64,000 bases of DNA from Oscillospiraceae bacterium (lineage in GTDB: Bacteria > Bacillota > Clostridia > Oscillospirales > Oscillospiraceae). The stretch covers positions 1 through 64,000 of the forward strand of contig JAFTXW010000014.1 of NCBI GenBank assembly GCA_017461445.1. Reading direction: 5' to 3'. Shown piece after piece: positions 18,943 through 27,029 of this stretch. The stretch's first letter is position 1; each line of letters starts with the position of its first letter. The position numbers were made by a program, and so were the translations under genes. A model generated the notes under the pieces. That model was given only the letters and a program-made list of their open reading frames with translations, was not told the DNA's origin and did no database searches.

Positions 18943-19779
18943 ATGGCAGGTATGCTCTATCTCGTCCCCACCCCCATCGGCAACCTGGGGGACATCTCCA
19001 TCCGCTGCCGGGAGACCCTGGAACAGGCGGATTTCATTGCCGCCGAGGATACCCGGGTATCCCTGAAGCTTTTAAACCATCTGGGCATCAAAAAAAGCCT
19101 TGTCAGCTACTATGAGCATAACAAGGCCTTCAAGGGCGATAAAATTGTCGAGCGGATCCTGGCAGGCGAGACCTGCGCCCTGGTGTCCGACGCTGGAAGC
19201 CCAGCCATTTCCGACCCCGGCGAAGATCTGGTGAAGCAGTGCGCCGCCGCAGGCATCACCGTCTGCGCCATCCCCGGCCCCTGCGCCGCCATCACGGCTC
19301 TCAGCATTTCCGGCCAGGCCACGGGACGGTTCTGCTTCGAGGGCTTCCTGTCCACCGCCAAAAAGAGCCGCCGGGAGCATCTGGAATCCCTGAAAAAGGA
19401 ACAGCGAACCATGATCTTCTACGAAGCCCCCCACAAGCTTCTCTCCACCCTGGAGGATCTGACGGAGGCCTTTGGCCCCGACCGGCCCATCAGCCTGTGC
19501 CGGGAGCTGACCAAGCTCCACGAGGAAGTCGTCCGCACCACCCTGGGACAGGCGGTAGAAAAATACGCAGAGAATCCCCCCAAGGGTGAGTTCGTCCTGG
19601 TGGTAGCCGGTGCGCCTGCCGAAGAAAAGGAAACGGCCTCCGAAGCCGATGCCGCCGCCCGGGTGGCCCAGCTGATGGCGGAGGGCCTTAGCCGCAAGGA
19701 CGCGGTGAAGCAGACCGCCAAAGAACTGGATCTTCCTAAAAACGTGGTTTATGACGCCGCATTGAAAGACGCTGAATGA
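18943..19779 (+). CDS. rsmI: 16S rRNA 2'-O-ribose C1402 methyltransferase RsmI
   Basis: A 278-residue tetrapyrrole-methylase-fold enzyme that 2'-O-methylates C1402, the same nucleotide that RsmH modifies at N4. The N-terminal LYLVPTPIGNLGDISIR signature, the EDTR motif and the SDAGSPAISDPG block are intact. GGAGG precedes the ATG by 7 nt. The stop codon lies inside its terminator stem. Confidence 0.97.
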   Translation: MAGMLYLVPTPIGNLGDISIRCRETLEQADFIAAEDTRVSLKLLNHLGIKKSLVSYYEHNKAFKGDKIVERILAGETCALVSDAGSPAISDPGEDLVKQCAAAGITVCAIPGPCAAITALSISGQATGRFCFEGFLSTAKKSRREHLESLKKEQRTMIFYEAPHKLLSTLEDLTEAFGPDRPISLCRELTKLHEEVVRTTLGQAVEKYAENPPKGEFVLVVAGAPAEEKETASEADAAARVAQLMAEGLSRKDAVKQTAKELDLPKNVVYDAALKDAE

Positions 19780-19805
19780 CCTTCGTCATTCAGCGTCTTT
19801 TTATT
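19765..19805 (+). terminator. Terminator of rsmI
   Basis: A 16-bp perfect stem (19765-19780 with 19785-19800), loop CTTC, then TTTTT-rich tail. It reaches the 3' end of the convergent AbrB-like gene and the rsmI stop is inside the left arm. Confidence 0.9.
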
Positions 19806-20046
19806 AAATTTCCGTCATTTTCTTAACGCAGTCCTGACACACGTTTTTTCTCTCGTACGTGATCAGCCCGCGGGACGATCCACAGAAAATGCAGGCAGGT
19901 TCATACTTCTGCAGGACGATGCGGTCGTTCTCCATATAGATCTCCAGCTCATCCCGTTCGGCAATATCCAGCGTGCGGCGCAGCTCGATCGGCAGAACGA
20001 TCCTGCCAAGATCATCCACTTTACGAATAATGCCTGTAGACTTCAT
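19804..20046 (-). CDS. AbrB/SpoVT-type transcriptional regulator with C-terminal zinc finger
   Basis: An 80-residue transition-state regulator. Residues 1-47 form the swapped-hairpin AbrB domain (STGIIRKVDDLGRIVLPIEL). The C-terminal part has four cysteines (CIFC and CQDC) that may bind Zn, as in clostridial AbrB proteins. AbrB proteins repress stationary-phase and sporulation genes and are themselves usually repressed by Spo0A. It has a consensus promoter and diverges from spmAB. Confidence 0.92.
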   Translation of the reverse strand: MKSTGIIRKVDDLGRIVLPIELRRTLDIAERDELEIYMENDRIVLQKYEPACIFCGSSRGLITYERKNVCQDCVKKMTEI

Positions 20047-20117
20047 TGCGGCCAGCCTCCTCCCAAAGTGAAACGAACATCGCCGGGTCGGCCCCGTAAC
20101 GACTTATCGTTTTTATC

Positions 20118-20146
20118 ATTATACCGACTGCATTACACCCTGTCAA
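20118..20146 (-). promoter_or_regulatory. Consensus SigA promoter of the AbrB-like gene
   Basis: TTGACA (20141-20146), 17-nt spacer and TATAAT (20118-20123) on the minus strand, both perfect. The leader to the start codon is about 70 nt. Confidence 0.85.
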
Positions 20147-20189
20147 ATACTTTTTGCTAAAAAAAGCACATTTTGTCGAAATTATCCAT

Positions 20190-20217
20190 TCATTTTAAGC
20201 TAATTCCAGCATATTGT
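20190..20217 (+). promoter_or_regulatory. Possible SigE-type promoter of spmAB
   Basis: TCATTTT at 20190-20196 and CATATTGT at 20210-20217, 13 nt apart, resemble the sporulation SigE pattern (ATATT-like -35, CATAnnnT -10). spmA is in the SigE regulon of Bacillus. No SigA promoter is evident here. Confidence 0.35.
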
Positions 20218-20239
20218 ACACCAAAAGGAGGGTTCAAAA

Positions 20240-20812
20240 ATGGTGATGAGCTGGATCTGGGCCGGTATCGTGCTGGTGAGTATCCTCTGTTCGTTTCTCA
20301 CAGGATCCGGAGCAAAGCTGGCCGCAGCCACAGTGGAGGGGGCTCAGGGGGGCGTGACGCTGGCGGTATCCATGGCCGGAGCCATCTGCCTGTGGACAGG
20401 TGTTGGAAAACTGATGGAGCGCGCGGGACTGACCCAGGCTCTGGCCCGACTACTTTCACCCCTGATTGGGCGGCTGTTTCCCGGTACAAAGCGTGACGGT
20501 GCCCTGGCACAGGACTTGAGTGCCAACATCTGCGCCAACTTTCTGGGGCTGGGCAACGCCGCCACCCCCATGGGGATCTCCGCCGCGAAACGGATGAAAC
20601 GGGGCGATACCGCTACGGACGAGCTGTGCAGGCTTATCGTGCTGAACACCGCCTCCATCCAGCTGATCCCGGCCAATGTGGCTGCGGTACGGACAAACCT
20701 TGGCTGCGGCACACCCTTCGATATCCTGCCCGCCGTGTGGATCACCAGTCTCTGCTCCGCCGGGCTGGGGGTGACCGCCGCCTGGCTGCTGGGAAAGGTT
20801 TGGAAAGAATGA
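20240..20812 (+). CDS. spmA: Spore maturation protein A
   Basis: A 190-residue membrane protein of the nucleoside-recognition (Gate) domain family. The conserved SANICANFLGLGNAATPMGI block and the LIVLNTASIQLIPANV block are present. In Bacillus SpmA and SpmB are needed for full spore core dehydration; the molecular role is unknown. The AGGAGGG site 8 nt before the ATG fixes the start. The stop overlaps the spmB start (ATGA). Confidence 0.94.
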   Translation: MVMSWIWAGIVLVSILCSFLTGSGAKLAAATVEGAQGGVTLAVSMAGAICLWTGVGKLMERAGLTQALARLLSPLIGRLFPGTKRDGALAQDLSANICANFLGLGNAATPMGISAAKRMKRGDTATDELCRLIVLNTASIQLIPANVAAVRTNLGCGTPFDILPAVWITSLCSAGLGVTAAWLLGKVWKE

Positions 20813-21318
20813 CCGACTACATCGTACCCCTGATTCTGTTTTTTACCGCCGCCGCTGCTCTGCGGAAGCGGGAGAACGCCTATGACATCCTCCTGCAAGG
20901 GGCAGGAGACGGGCTGAAGCTGCTGGTTTCCATTCTCCCCGCGCTGGTGCTGCTGCTGACAGCGGTGTACATGCTTCGTGCCTCCGGGGCTGTGGAGCTT
21001 CTCAGCCGCATGGCAGCTCCTTTGTTCTCCTTCTTCGGTATCCCCCCGGAGACCGCCATGCTGGTGCTGATCCGCCCCATCAGCGGCAGCGCGGCATTGG
21101 CAGTGGGGGCGGAACTGATGGCGGAGTATGGGGTAGATTCCCTGATCGGCAGAACTGCCGCCGTGATGCTGGGCTCCACAGAAACGACCTTTTATACCAT
21201 CAGCGTCTACTTCGGCGCGGCGGGCATTCAAAAGACCCGCTATACCATTCCCGCCGCCCTGTTTGCCGATTTCGTTGGCTTCTTCATGGCGAGCTGTACT
21301 GTACGGTGGCTGTTCTGA
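20809..21318 (+). CDS. spmB: Spore maturation protein B
   Basis: A 169-residue membrane protein, also of the nucleoside-recognition family, with the RPISGSAALAVGAELM and GSTETTFYTISVYFGAAGI motifs typical of SpmB. It is coupled to spmA by a 4-nt overlap. Finding the pair supports a spore-forming ancestry. Confidence 0.94.
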   Translation: MTDYIVPLILFFTAAAALRKRENAYDILLQGAGDGLKLLVSILPALVLLLTAVYMLRASGAVELLSRMAAPLFSFFGIPPETAMLVLIRPISGSAALAVGAELMAEYGVDSLIGRTAAVMLGSTETTFYTISVYFGAAGIQKTRYTIPAALFADFVGFFMASCTVRWLF

Positions 21319-21325
21319 TAAAAAC

Positions 21326-21359
21326 GCAGGATGCGGAACCTTCGCATTCCACATCCTGC
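21326..21359 (-). terminator. Terminator of the DUF1653 gene
   Basis: An 8-bp stem plus 4 bp after one mismatch (21326-21338 with 21347-21359), followed on the minus strand by GTTTTTATC. Confidence 0.75.
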
Positions 21360-21368
21360 ATGCTGTAT

Positions 21369-21590
21369 TCAGCCGGTCTTTTCACCGATATACCGAAACC
21401 GTGGGCCGTGGTAGTCATCCCGGTCCACTTGTTCTGTCCACATGGCAGCAGGCCGAACCCAAAGGCCCCCTTCGCCGTACAGGGCGCGATACACCACCAT
21501 AGGCTCCAGGGTTTCCGAGTGGGAAGCTACCCCCACCAACTCGTACAAATTTCCCTTGAAATGCCGGTAAATCCCGGGTTTCAGTTCCAT
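21369..21590 (-). CDS. DUF1653 domain protein
   Basis: A 73-residue protein with the DUF1653 layout: LKPGIYRHFKGNLYELVGVA, the SETLEPMVVYRALYG block, and the WVRP and PRFRYIG end. The function is unknown; similar proteins are small, cytoplasmic and common in Firmicutes and Proteobacteria. The ATG at 21590 with GGAGGG upstream is preferred over an in-frame extension. Confidence 0.88.
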   Translation of the reverse strand: MELKPGIYRHFKGNLYELVGVASHSETLEPMVVYRALYGEGGLWVRPAAMWTEQVDRDDYHGPRFRYIGEKTG

Positions 21591-21609
21591 AATGATCCCT
21601 CCATAAGGG

Positions 21610-21635
21610 AAATGCGCCGGTTTCCCGGCGCATTT
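21610..21635 (-). terminator. Hairpin after the deacetylase-like gene
   Basis: An 11-bp stem with a TTTC loop (AATGCGCCGG with its complement) 12 nt past the stop at 21647. The T-tract is poor on the minus strand and better on the plus strand, so its efficiency is uncertain. Confidence 0.55.
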
Positions 21636-21646
21636 TTGCATGTTGA

Positions 21647-23833
21647 TTAGTTGGGTACATTGCCGCGGGCAGGATCCAGCACAGTGACGGGGTCAAACAG
21701 GCCGTCGTCGGTGAACATGGATGCCTTCCAGGCCATGGTGTTGCCGGTGACCATCAGACGGGTCTGACGGACATAGGTGCCGGCGATCTCCGCGTAGGGC
21801 TCGGTGCCGTTCTTGATGAAGAAGCGCATGCCGCTCTGGTACAGGGTGGTGAACTTGGGGCCGCTGTAGTCGCCGATATCGCTTTCGCGGGCGAAGACGA
21901 TGGTATTCACCTCACCCAGAACAGGCGTGATCTGGGAAGCCCAGGAAGCCATGTCGGCCTGGATGTTATTAGCGTTGATGTTGGCGTAGTTCTTGTTGCC
22001 GAAGGTGTAGCAGGCGATGGTGTAACCCTTCTCCCGCAGGGCGGCAACCAGCTCCTTGGCCTGGGCAATCTGCTCATCCACGTAGGTCTGGCCCATAGTG
22101 GAGACATAGGTATTGTTGATACGGTAGCCGAAGACACCCTGCTCGCCGCTGACGGCCAGAGTGGCACGGGAATCGCGATAGCAGAAGTCGGGATGGGCCT
22201 TGATAAAGTCCTCCAGAATGGGTACCAGATCATAGTTGCCCACCTGGGTCTGGCCGTTGGCATCCACATACTCGGCCTTGATGCTGCCGCTGGCATCCAG
22301 CACCAGCTTGCTTGCGAAGCCGTCGCCGTTGGCATCGGCCACACCGTTGTTGTCGCCGTCGATCATATAGCTGTAGTAGTTGACCAGGGTCTCGGTCAGC
22401 ATGAAAGGCTTCTTGCCCTCAGGCAGGAACACGGAGTTGACATAGTAGCTCTCGGTGCCGTCCAGACCGGTGTTGGAGGAAACGAAGCAGTCCATATCCA
22501 CCAGCACGTACCCGTTCTTATACAGCTGCTCCAGAATCTTGGAGAACTCGCTGGTGGTAACGAAATTGCGGTTGTACAGGCCGCCGTTTTCGGTATCCGC
22601 CAGGGCACGGGTCAGATCGTGGATCAGTACATGGAAGCTCAGGTTGGGCACGGTGGACAGATCCTTCCACTCCACCAAACCGTTCTGGGCACTGAGGTAC
22701 TCAGACTTCATGGTGGTCACCTGGGGATACTTGGCGGCATCGCCGGTGAAGGAATCCAGCAGGTTAATGGCACCCTGATAGTCGTAGCCGGCAGCCAGAC
22801 GCTGGGCCTCGGCGATGAGGGCCTCAGCTTCCGCAGCAGCGCGGTCAGCCTCCTGGGAGGCCTGCTGGGCCGCAATGCTGGCAGCAGTATCATCCTGCCG
22901 CTTCCGCTCGATAGCGTTGCTGAGGGAGCCGATCATAAAGCTGAAGATCAGCACCAGAGAAACGCAGGCCAGGATGGCAGGCAGATAAGCCTCCTTGAAA
23001 ACCTGCAGCTTGCTCTTTCTGCGGCGGCGTTTGCCGGGCTCAGGCTTGGGATCGATCTCCTCCATAGAGGGGAAGTACAGCTTATACAGCTTCATAAAGA
23101 TAGGAGGCACGGTAAAATGGATCTCCGGCATCTTGAACTGGACAGGCTCCCGCTTTTTCCCGGAGCTTCTGCGGCGGGCAGGCTTCTCCTCCTCGGAGAA
23201 GTCGTCGTCCTCGTCGTCATCATCGTCATCGTCGTAGTCAAAATCCTGAGTCTCCGGGTCAAAGGAAGGCTCCTCGTACGCAGGCTCCTCGTGCACGGGC
23301 TCCTCATACGCAGGTTCCTCATAATCAGGAAGTTCCTCCTGGGGGAAGGCAGGCTCCTCGGTGGCAGGCTGCTTGGGGATGTCGCCGAAGAAGCTGACCC
23401 GGCGGGTGAAGTCCATCAGTTCATCGTCCTCACCGAAGTCGTCGTCCACATCCTCATCGTCATCGAAGGTCAGTTCCTCCAGATCCAAGTCAAAGGTATC
23501 CCCGGCAGGTTCCTCTTCCGCAGGCTCCTCCTCGGCCATCTCAGCTTTGGGAGCGGGAGCCGCAGGCTCCCCTTCTTCCAGTTTCAGATCGTCGGGAAGC
23601 TCTACATCGGACAGATCCAGTCCCGTCAGGTCCAGGTCCAGATCATCCAGGTTGAAGTCCTCGAATTCATCGCCGCTCTTGGCCCCGGAATCCAGGTCAA
23701 TGCTCAGCTGTTCATCATCAAACTGGGAAAGATCCAAGTCTTCCTCATTATAATCAGAGTCCAGAATGGACTTAGGGTCGAAGCCATATTCTTTTTCAAA
23801 ATCGAAATCGAGATCGAAATCGTTTTTCGCCAT
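21647..23833 (-). CDS. Large acidic membrane protein with a degenerate polysaccharide-deacetylase-like domain
   Basis: A 728-residue protein in three parts. Residues 1-230 are intracellular, extremely acidic (Asp/Glu runs) and contain tandem EEPAYEEP-like repeats. A basic stretch and one membrane helix (about 288-310) follow, then a coiled-coil rich in Ala/Gln/Glu. The external C-terminal domain (about 385-728) resembles clostridial polysaccharide-deacetylase-like proteins (VLIHDLTRA, FSKILEQLYKNGYVLV). Where catalytic members carry a metal-binding His-x3-His (SHxxxH) segment, this one reads CYTFGNKN, so it is probably not a metal-dependent deacetylase. The role is unknown; envelope binding is likely. 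Confidence 0.72.
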   Translation of the reverse strand: MAKNDFDLDFDFEKEYGFDPKSILDSDYNEEDLDLSQFDDEQLSIDLDSGAKSGDEFEDFNLDDLDLDLTGLDLSDVELPDDLKLEEGEPAAPAPKAEMAEEEPAEEEPAGDTFDLDLEELTFDDDEDVDDDFGEDDELMDFTRRVSFFGDIPKQPATEEPAFPQEELPDYEEPAYEEPVHEEPAYEEPSFDPETQDFDYDDDDDDDEDDDFSEEEKPARRRSSGKKREPVQFKMPEIHFTVPPIFMKLYKLYFPSMEEIDPKPEPGKRRRRKSKLQVFKEAYLPAILACVSLVLIFSFMIGSLSNAIERKRQDDTAASIAAQQASQEADRAAAEAEALIAEAQRLAAGYDYQGAINLLDSFTGDAAKYPQVTTMKSEYLSAQNGLVEWKDLSTVPNLSFHVLIHDLTRALADTENGGLYNRNFVTTSEFSKILEQLYKNGYVLVDMDCFVSSNTGLDGTESYYVNSVFLPEGKKPFMLTETLVNYYSYMIDGDNNGVADANGDGFASKLVLDASGSIKAEYVDANGQTQVGNYDLVPILEDFIKAHPDFCYRDSRATLAVSGEQGVFGYRINNTYVSTMGQTYVDEQIAQAKELVAALREKGYTIACYTFGNKNYANINANNIQADMASWASQITPVLGEVNTIVFARESDIGDYSGPKFTTLYQSGMRFFIKNGTEPYAEIAGTYVRQTRLMVTGNTMAWKASMFTDDGLFDPVTVLDPARGNVPN

Positions 23834-23867
23834 AGCAAATCCCTGCCTTTACGGTATAGTCAATAGT

Positions 23868-23896
23868 ATTCTAGCATCGTTCGTCAAAAAAAGCAA
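23868..23896 (-). promoter_or_regulatory. SigA promoter of the deacetylase-like gene
   Basis: TTGCTT (23891-23896), 17-nt spacer and TAGAAT (23868-23873) on the minus strand. Confidence 0.6.
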
Positions 23897-23980
23897 GCCG
23901 ATTCAGAAGAAATCCAAAAAAAAGAGAAAATTGTCGAATTGCACGGGAGATTTACATAACTACTTTCCATAATGCACAAA

Positions 23981-24008
23981 AATCCGCCGGGAAGGCCCCC
24001 GACGGATC
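23981..24008 (-). terminator. Terminator of the XRE/LiaF-like gene
   Basis: A stem AATCCGCCGGG (23981-23991) with CCCGACGGATCT (23998-24008), one G-T pair, followed on the minus strand by TTTTTGTG. Confidence 0.75.
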
Positions 24009-24024
24009 TTATGTAAGAAACACC

Positions 24025-25050
24025 TTAAATATATCTCAGTTCGATCTCACCGAAGCTTACATCGCACTTCACATACACGGTCACCGCCGCATCGGGAGCT
24101 GGACTGCCCTTCACCTCCACAGAGCCGAAGACAGTGCTGCTGTCAGGCTCCAGGCGGCAGCAGCCGGGGACACGCAGCTCCAGCTCACCGAAGGCACAGT
24201 TCAGATCGATGCATGTGCCGTCGGCGATCTCGCCGCATTTCGTCAGATCCACCGTCAGTTCGCCAAAGCTGACATCCGCGCTGCCGGAGGACAGCCGGGG
24301 CAGCGCGATCTCCCGGTAATTTTCCCCGAAGCTGGTGGCACAGGCGAAGCTTTCCCCCTCGGTGGTACTGTAGCTGCGGCTGGAATCGGCAATGGTCTTA
24401 CCGTTATGGATCAGATGGAAGCGGCCCTTTCTGGGCTTGCGCAGGGCATCCGCCAGCAGGCTGATTCCGAATACGACCAGGATCAGCGGGAACACGATGC
24501 CCCGGCCCAGTACCTCCGGCAGCATATTCAGTGCATCCAGCAGGAAGTACACACCGAAAAACAGGCAGCCAATACGGAAGAATGAGGGCTTCGGCAGCAC
24601 CCCGAACAGACCGAATACCAACAGGATAGAAGGCCACAGAATGCCCCAGAAGGAGATGTTCCAGTCCAGAAACTGGCCGGCCAGCAGCAGTCCCCCCACC
24701 AGCAGTACCAGCACCGCCATACCAAGATGACCCTTGCGGCTGTTGTCCAGCTTAAATTCCCAGGTGCCCGCATCCCAGCTGCCATCTGCTTTCTGTTCCC
24801 CCAAAGGTGCTTCTGCAGGGATCAGCTCTGCTTCCTTTACGGGCTTCTTTTCCACACCCAGCAGCTCGTCGGTGCTTGTGTCGAAAATCTCCGCCAGCTT
24901 CGGCAGCATGGCGATATCCGGGCAGGACTGGTCATTTTCCCATTTGCTCACTGCCTGGGCAGTGACACCCAGCTGCTCCGCCAGCTGATCCTGGGTCAGC
25001 CCAAGACGCTTGCGGCTGGCTACGATCCGTTTTCCCAATGTTTGTTCCAT
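24025..25050 (-). CDS. XRE-family regulator fused to a LiaF/DUF4097-like membrane protein
   Basis: A 341-residue one-protein sensor. Residues 7-62 are an HTH_3 domain (KRLGLTQDQLAEQLGVTAQAVSKWE). Four hydrophobic segments (about 108-205) match a LiaF-type transmembrane region. The C-terminal part has short beta repeats built on VSFGE (three times in 'SFGE' or 'FGE' form), as in LiaF/YvqF C-terminal domains. Such proteins respond to envelope stress in the LiaFSR system; here the DNA-binding module is on the same chain. It diverges from the LURP-one gene. Confidence 0.8.
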   Translation of the reverse strand: MEQTLGKRIVASRKRLGLTQDQLAEQLGVTAQAVSKWENDQSCPDIAMLPKLAEIFDTSTDELLGVEKKPVKEAELIPAEAPLGEQKADGSWDAGTWEFKLDNSRKGHLGMAVLVLLVGGLLLAGQFLDWNISFWGILWPSILLVFGLFGVLPKPSFFRIGCLFFGVYFLLDALNMLPEVLGRGIVFPLILVVFGISLLADALRKPRKGRFHLIHNGKTIADSSRSYSTTEGESFACATSFGENYREIALPRLSSGSADVSFGELTVDLTKCGEIADGTCIDLNCAFGELELRVPGCCRLEPDSSTVFGSVEVKGSPAPDAAVTVYVKCDVSFGEIELRYI

Positions 25051-25189
25051 AGGGTTACCTCCTTGTTTTCGCTGGCTCTATCATGCCATAAATCGGCGCA
25101 AAAAGCTATCAATCGTTCGTTAAATCCCTGGATTTTTTTACTCAACGGGCAGTTGAGCGGCCCTCAACCTGCGGTTGTGCAGCTTTTTC

Positions 25190-25218
25190 TTGCAAAGAAA
25201 GGGGCTGTATGCTATCAT
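25190..25218 (+). promoter_or_regulatory. SigA promoter of the LURP-one gene
   Basis: TTGCAA (25190-25195), 17-nt spacer, TATCAT (25213-25218). A CTCAAC/GTTGAG-rich stretch lies just upstream (25141-25180). Confidence 0.6.
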
Positions 25219-25240
25219 AAAAGGTAAAGGGGGCGATTCT

Positions 25241-25717
25241 ATGCAGCTGTACATCAAGCAGCGTATCTTTTCCTGGACAGACAGCTATGACGTTTACGAC
25301 GAGACCGGCGAAGCCCGGTACGAGGTCAAAGCGGAGCTGTTCGCATTTGGGCACCAAATCCATGTTTTCGATAAGCGTACCGGGCGGGAGGTAGGCTCCA
25401 TCCATCAGAAGCTGTTCACCTTCCTTCCGGAATTCGAGATCGTCATAAACGGCCAGCCCCAGGGCAGCATCCGCAAGGAGTTCAGCCTGTTCACGCCCCG
25501 CTACCAGGTGGACTACCGGAACTGGGATGTGGAGGGCGATTTCCTGGGCTGGGACTACCGGGTGACCCAAGGAAATACCGAGATCATGTCCATCTCCAAG
25601 GAACTCTTCAACTGGAGCGACACCTACGTTCTTCGCTACTCGAATCCCGCCAACGAAATGCCCGGCCTGCTGCTGGTCATCGCCATCGATGCCGTAAACT
25701 GTTCCCACAACGATTGA
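25241..25717 (+). CDS. LURP-one-related (DUF567/YxjI-like) protein
   Basis: A 158-residue soluble protein with the tubby-like beta-barrel pattern of the LURP-one family: YIKQRIFSWTDSYDVYDETG at the start, then repeating short strands and ISKELFNWSDTYVL near the end. Bacterial members (YxjI) have no firm function. The start has GGGGGC upstream, a modest ribosome site. It is followed by a repeat and then luxS, but transcription may continue. Confidence 0.85.
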   Translation: MQLYIKQRIFSWTDSYDVYDETGEARYEVKAELFAFGHQIHVFDKRTGREVGSIHQKLFTFLPEFEIVINGQPQGSIRKEFSLFTPRYQVDYRNWDVEGDFLGWDYRVTQGNTEIMSISKELFNWSDTYVLRYSNPANEMPGLLLVIAIDAVNCSHND

Positions 25718-25721
25718 TTTC

Positions 25722-25746
25722 AGAGTGGAGTGTGGAGAGTGGAGTT
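25722..25746. repeat. GAGTGGAGTGTGGAG-type intergenic repeat
   Basis: Tandem (A)GAGTGGAG/TGTGGAG units just after the LURP-one stop. The 14-nt core AGTGGAGTGTGGAG recurs exactly at 49782-49795, upstream of glmM. Neither copy is coding. Confidence 0.6.
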
Positions 25747-25781
25747 ATGGAGAACAATATAAGGAAATTAAGGAGTCAGAA

Positions 25782-26258
25782 ATGAAAAAAAAAGCAAGCT
25801 TTACCATAGATCACATTAAACTGATGCCCGGCCTGTATGTCTCCCGGAAGGACAAGGTTGGATTCGAGACCGTCACCACCTTTGACCTGCGGCTGACCAA
25901 GCCCAACGACGAGCCGGTGATGAATACTGCCGAGGTGCACACCATAGAGCATCTGGCGGCCACCTACCTGCGCAACGATACGGAATGGAAGGACAAAATC
26001 CTCTATTTCGGGCCAATGGGCTGCCGGACGGGCTTCTATCTGCTGCTGGCAGGAGACTATGAATCCAAAGATGTGGTTCCCCTGGTGCTGAACTGCTTCC
26101 GGTTCATCCGGGATTTCCGGGGCGAGGTGCCCGGTGCCAGCGCAAAGGACTGCGGCAACTATCTGGACATGAATCTGCCCATGGCCAATTACTGGGGCGC
26201 AAAATACGCCGCCCTGCTGGAAAATATTGACGATTCCCGGCTCGTTTACCCGGAATAA
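25782..26258 (+). CDS. luxS: S-ribosylhomocysteine lyase LuxS
   Basis: A 158-residue enzyme that cleaves S-ribosylhomocysteine to homocysteine and DPD, the precursor of autoinducer-2. The metal-binding HTIEH (53-57) and Cys124, and catalytic Cys81 (GPMGCRTGFYL), are intact. The ATG at 25782 has AAGGAG 8 nt upstream. With mtnN 10 nt downstream it forms the complete two-step S-adenosylhomocysteine recycling route. Confidence 0.97.
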   Translation: MKKKASFTIDHIKLMPGLYVSRKDKVGFETVTTFDLRLTKPNDEPVMNTAEVHTIEHLAATYLRNDTEWKDKILYFGPMGCRTGFYLLLAGDYESKDVVPLVLNCFRFIRDFRGEVPGASAKDCGNYLDMNLPMANYWGAKYAALLENIDDSRLVYPE

Positions 26259-26268
26259 GGAGAAAATT

Positions 26269-26979
26269 ATGACTAAACTCGGTATTATCGGTGCCATGAC
26301 CGTGGAAGTGGAGACCTTGAAGGAATCCCTGGAAAATATGACCGCCTCCACCCGGACGGGTATGGAATTTTACGAAGGCAAACTGGAAGGGCTGGACGTT
26401 GTCATCGTCCAGTGCGGCGTGGGCAAGGTCAACGCCGCTATGTGCGCCCAGATCCTTTGCAGCTGCTATGGTGTCACCCATCTGGTGAACACCGGCATTG
26501 CAGGCTCCCTCTGCGCCGACCTGGATATCGGCGACCTGGTGGTCAGCCGGGACGCCATGTACCACGACTTTGACTGCAACGCCTTCGGCTATCCCAGCGG
26601 CAAGGTTCCCGGCATGGATGTGATTGCCTTCCCTGCCGACGAAACCATGATCCGCTACGCCTTCGCCGCCGCGGAAGCGGTAAATCCCGGCCACACCAAA
26701 ATTGGTCGTGTAGCCAGCGGCGACCAGTTCGTTGCAGAAAAAGAGCTAAAAAACAAAATTATCGAACGGACTCAGGGCCTGTGCACCGAAATGGAGGGCG
26801 CGGCCATTGCCCAGACCGCCTACCGCAACGGTGTTCCCTTTGTGATCCTCCGGGCCATCTCCGACAAAGCCGACGACAGCGCAGAAATGGACTACCCCAC
26901 CTTCGAGCGTATCGCCGCCCACCGCTGCGCCCAGGTCACCAAAACTCTGGCAAAGCAGCTGAAGGAAGCAAACCAGTAA
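26269..26979 (+). CDS. mtnN: 5'-methylthioadenosine/S-adenosylhomocysteine nucleosidase
   Basis: A 236-residue hydrolase that releases adenine from SAH (giving the LuxS substrate) and from methylthioadenosine. Recognisable blocks are GIIGAMTVEVETLKE, NTGIAGSL, DLVVSRDAMYHDFD, ATG-dependent EMEGAAIAQTA and the catalytic Asp in AISDKADD. AAGGAG precedes the ATG. It is the second gene of the luxS operon. Confidence 0.96.
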   Translation: MTKLGIIGAMTVEVETLKESLENMTASTRTGMEFYEGKLEGLDVVIVQCGVGKVNAAMCAQILCSCYGVTHLVNTGIAGSLCADLDIGDLVVSRDAMYHDFDCNAFGYPSGKVPGMDVIAFPADETMIRYAFAAAEAVNPGHTKIGRVASGDQFVAEKELKNKIIERTQGLCTEMEGAAIAQTAYRNGVPFVILRAISDKADDSAEMDYPTFERIAAHRCAQVTKTLAKQLKEANQ

Positions 26980-26986
26980 GAAAATT

Positions 26987-27015
26987 GAGCACCCGCCAAG
27001 GCGGGTGCTCTTCTC
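26987..27015 (+). terminator. Terminator of luxS-mtnN
   Basis: An 11-bp GC-rich stem (26987-26997 with 27000-27010), tiny loop, then TTCTC. It lies 20 nt before the 3' end of the convergent hydrolase gene. Confidence 0.7.
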
Positions 27016-27029
27016 AATAACACAGAAAA

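Noticed and set aside
23210..23370. Trinucleotide and CAGGCTCCTC repeats that look like a satellite
   Set aside because: They are in frame and encode the Asp/Glu run and EEPAYEEP repeats of the large acidic protein, so they are coding low complexity, not an independent element.
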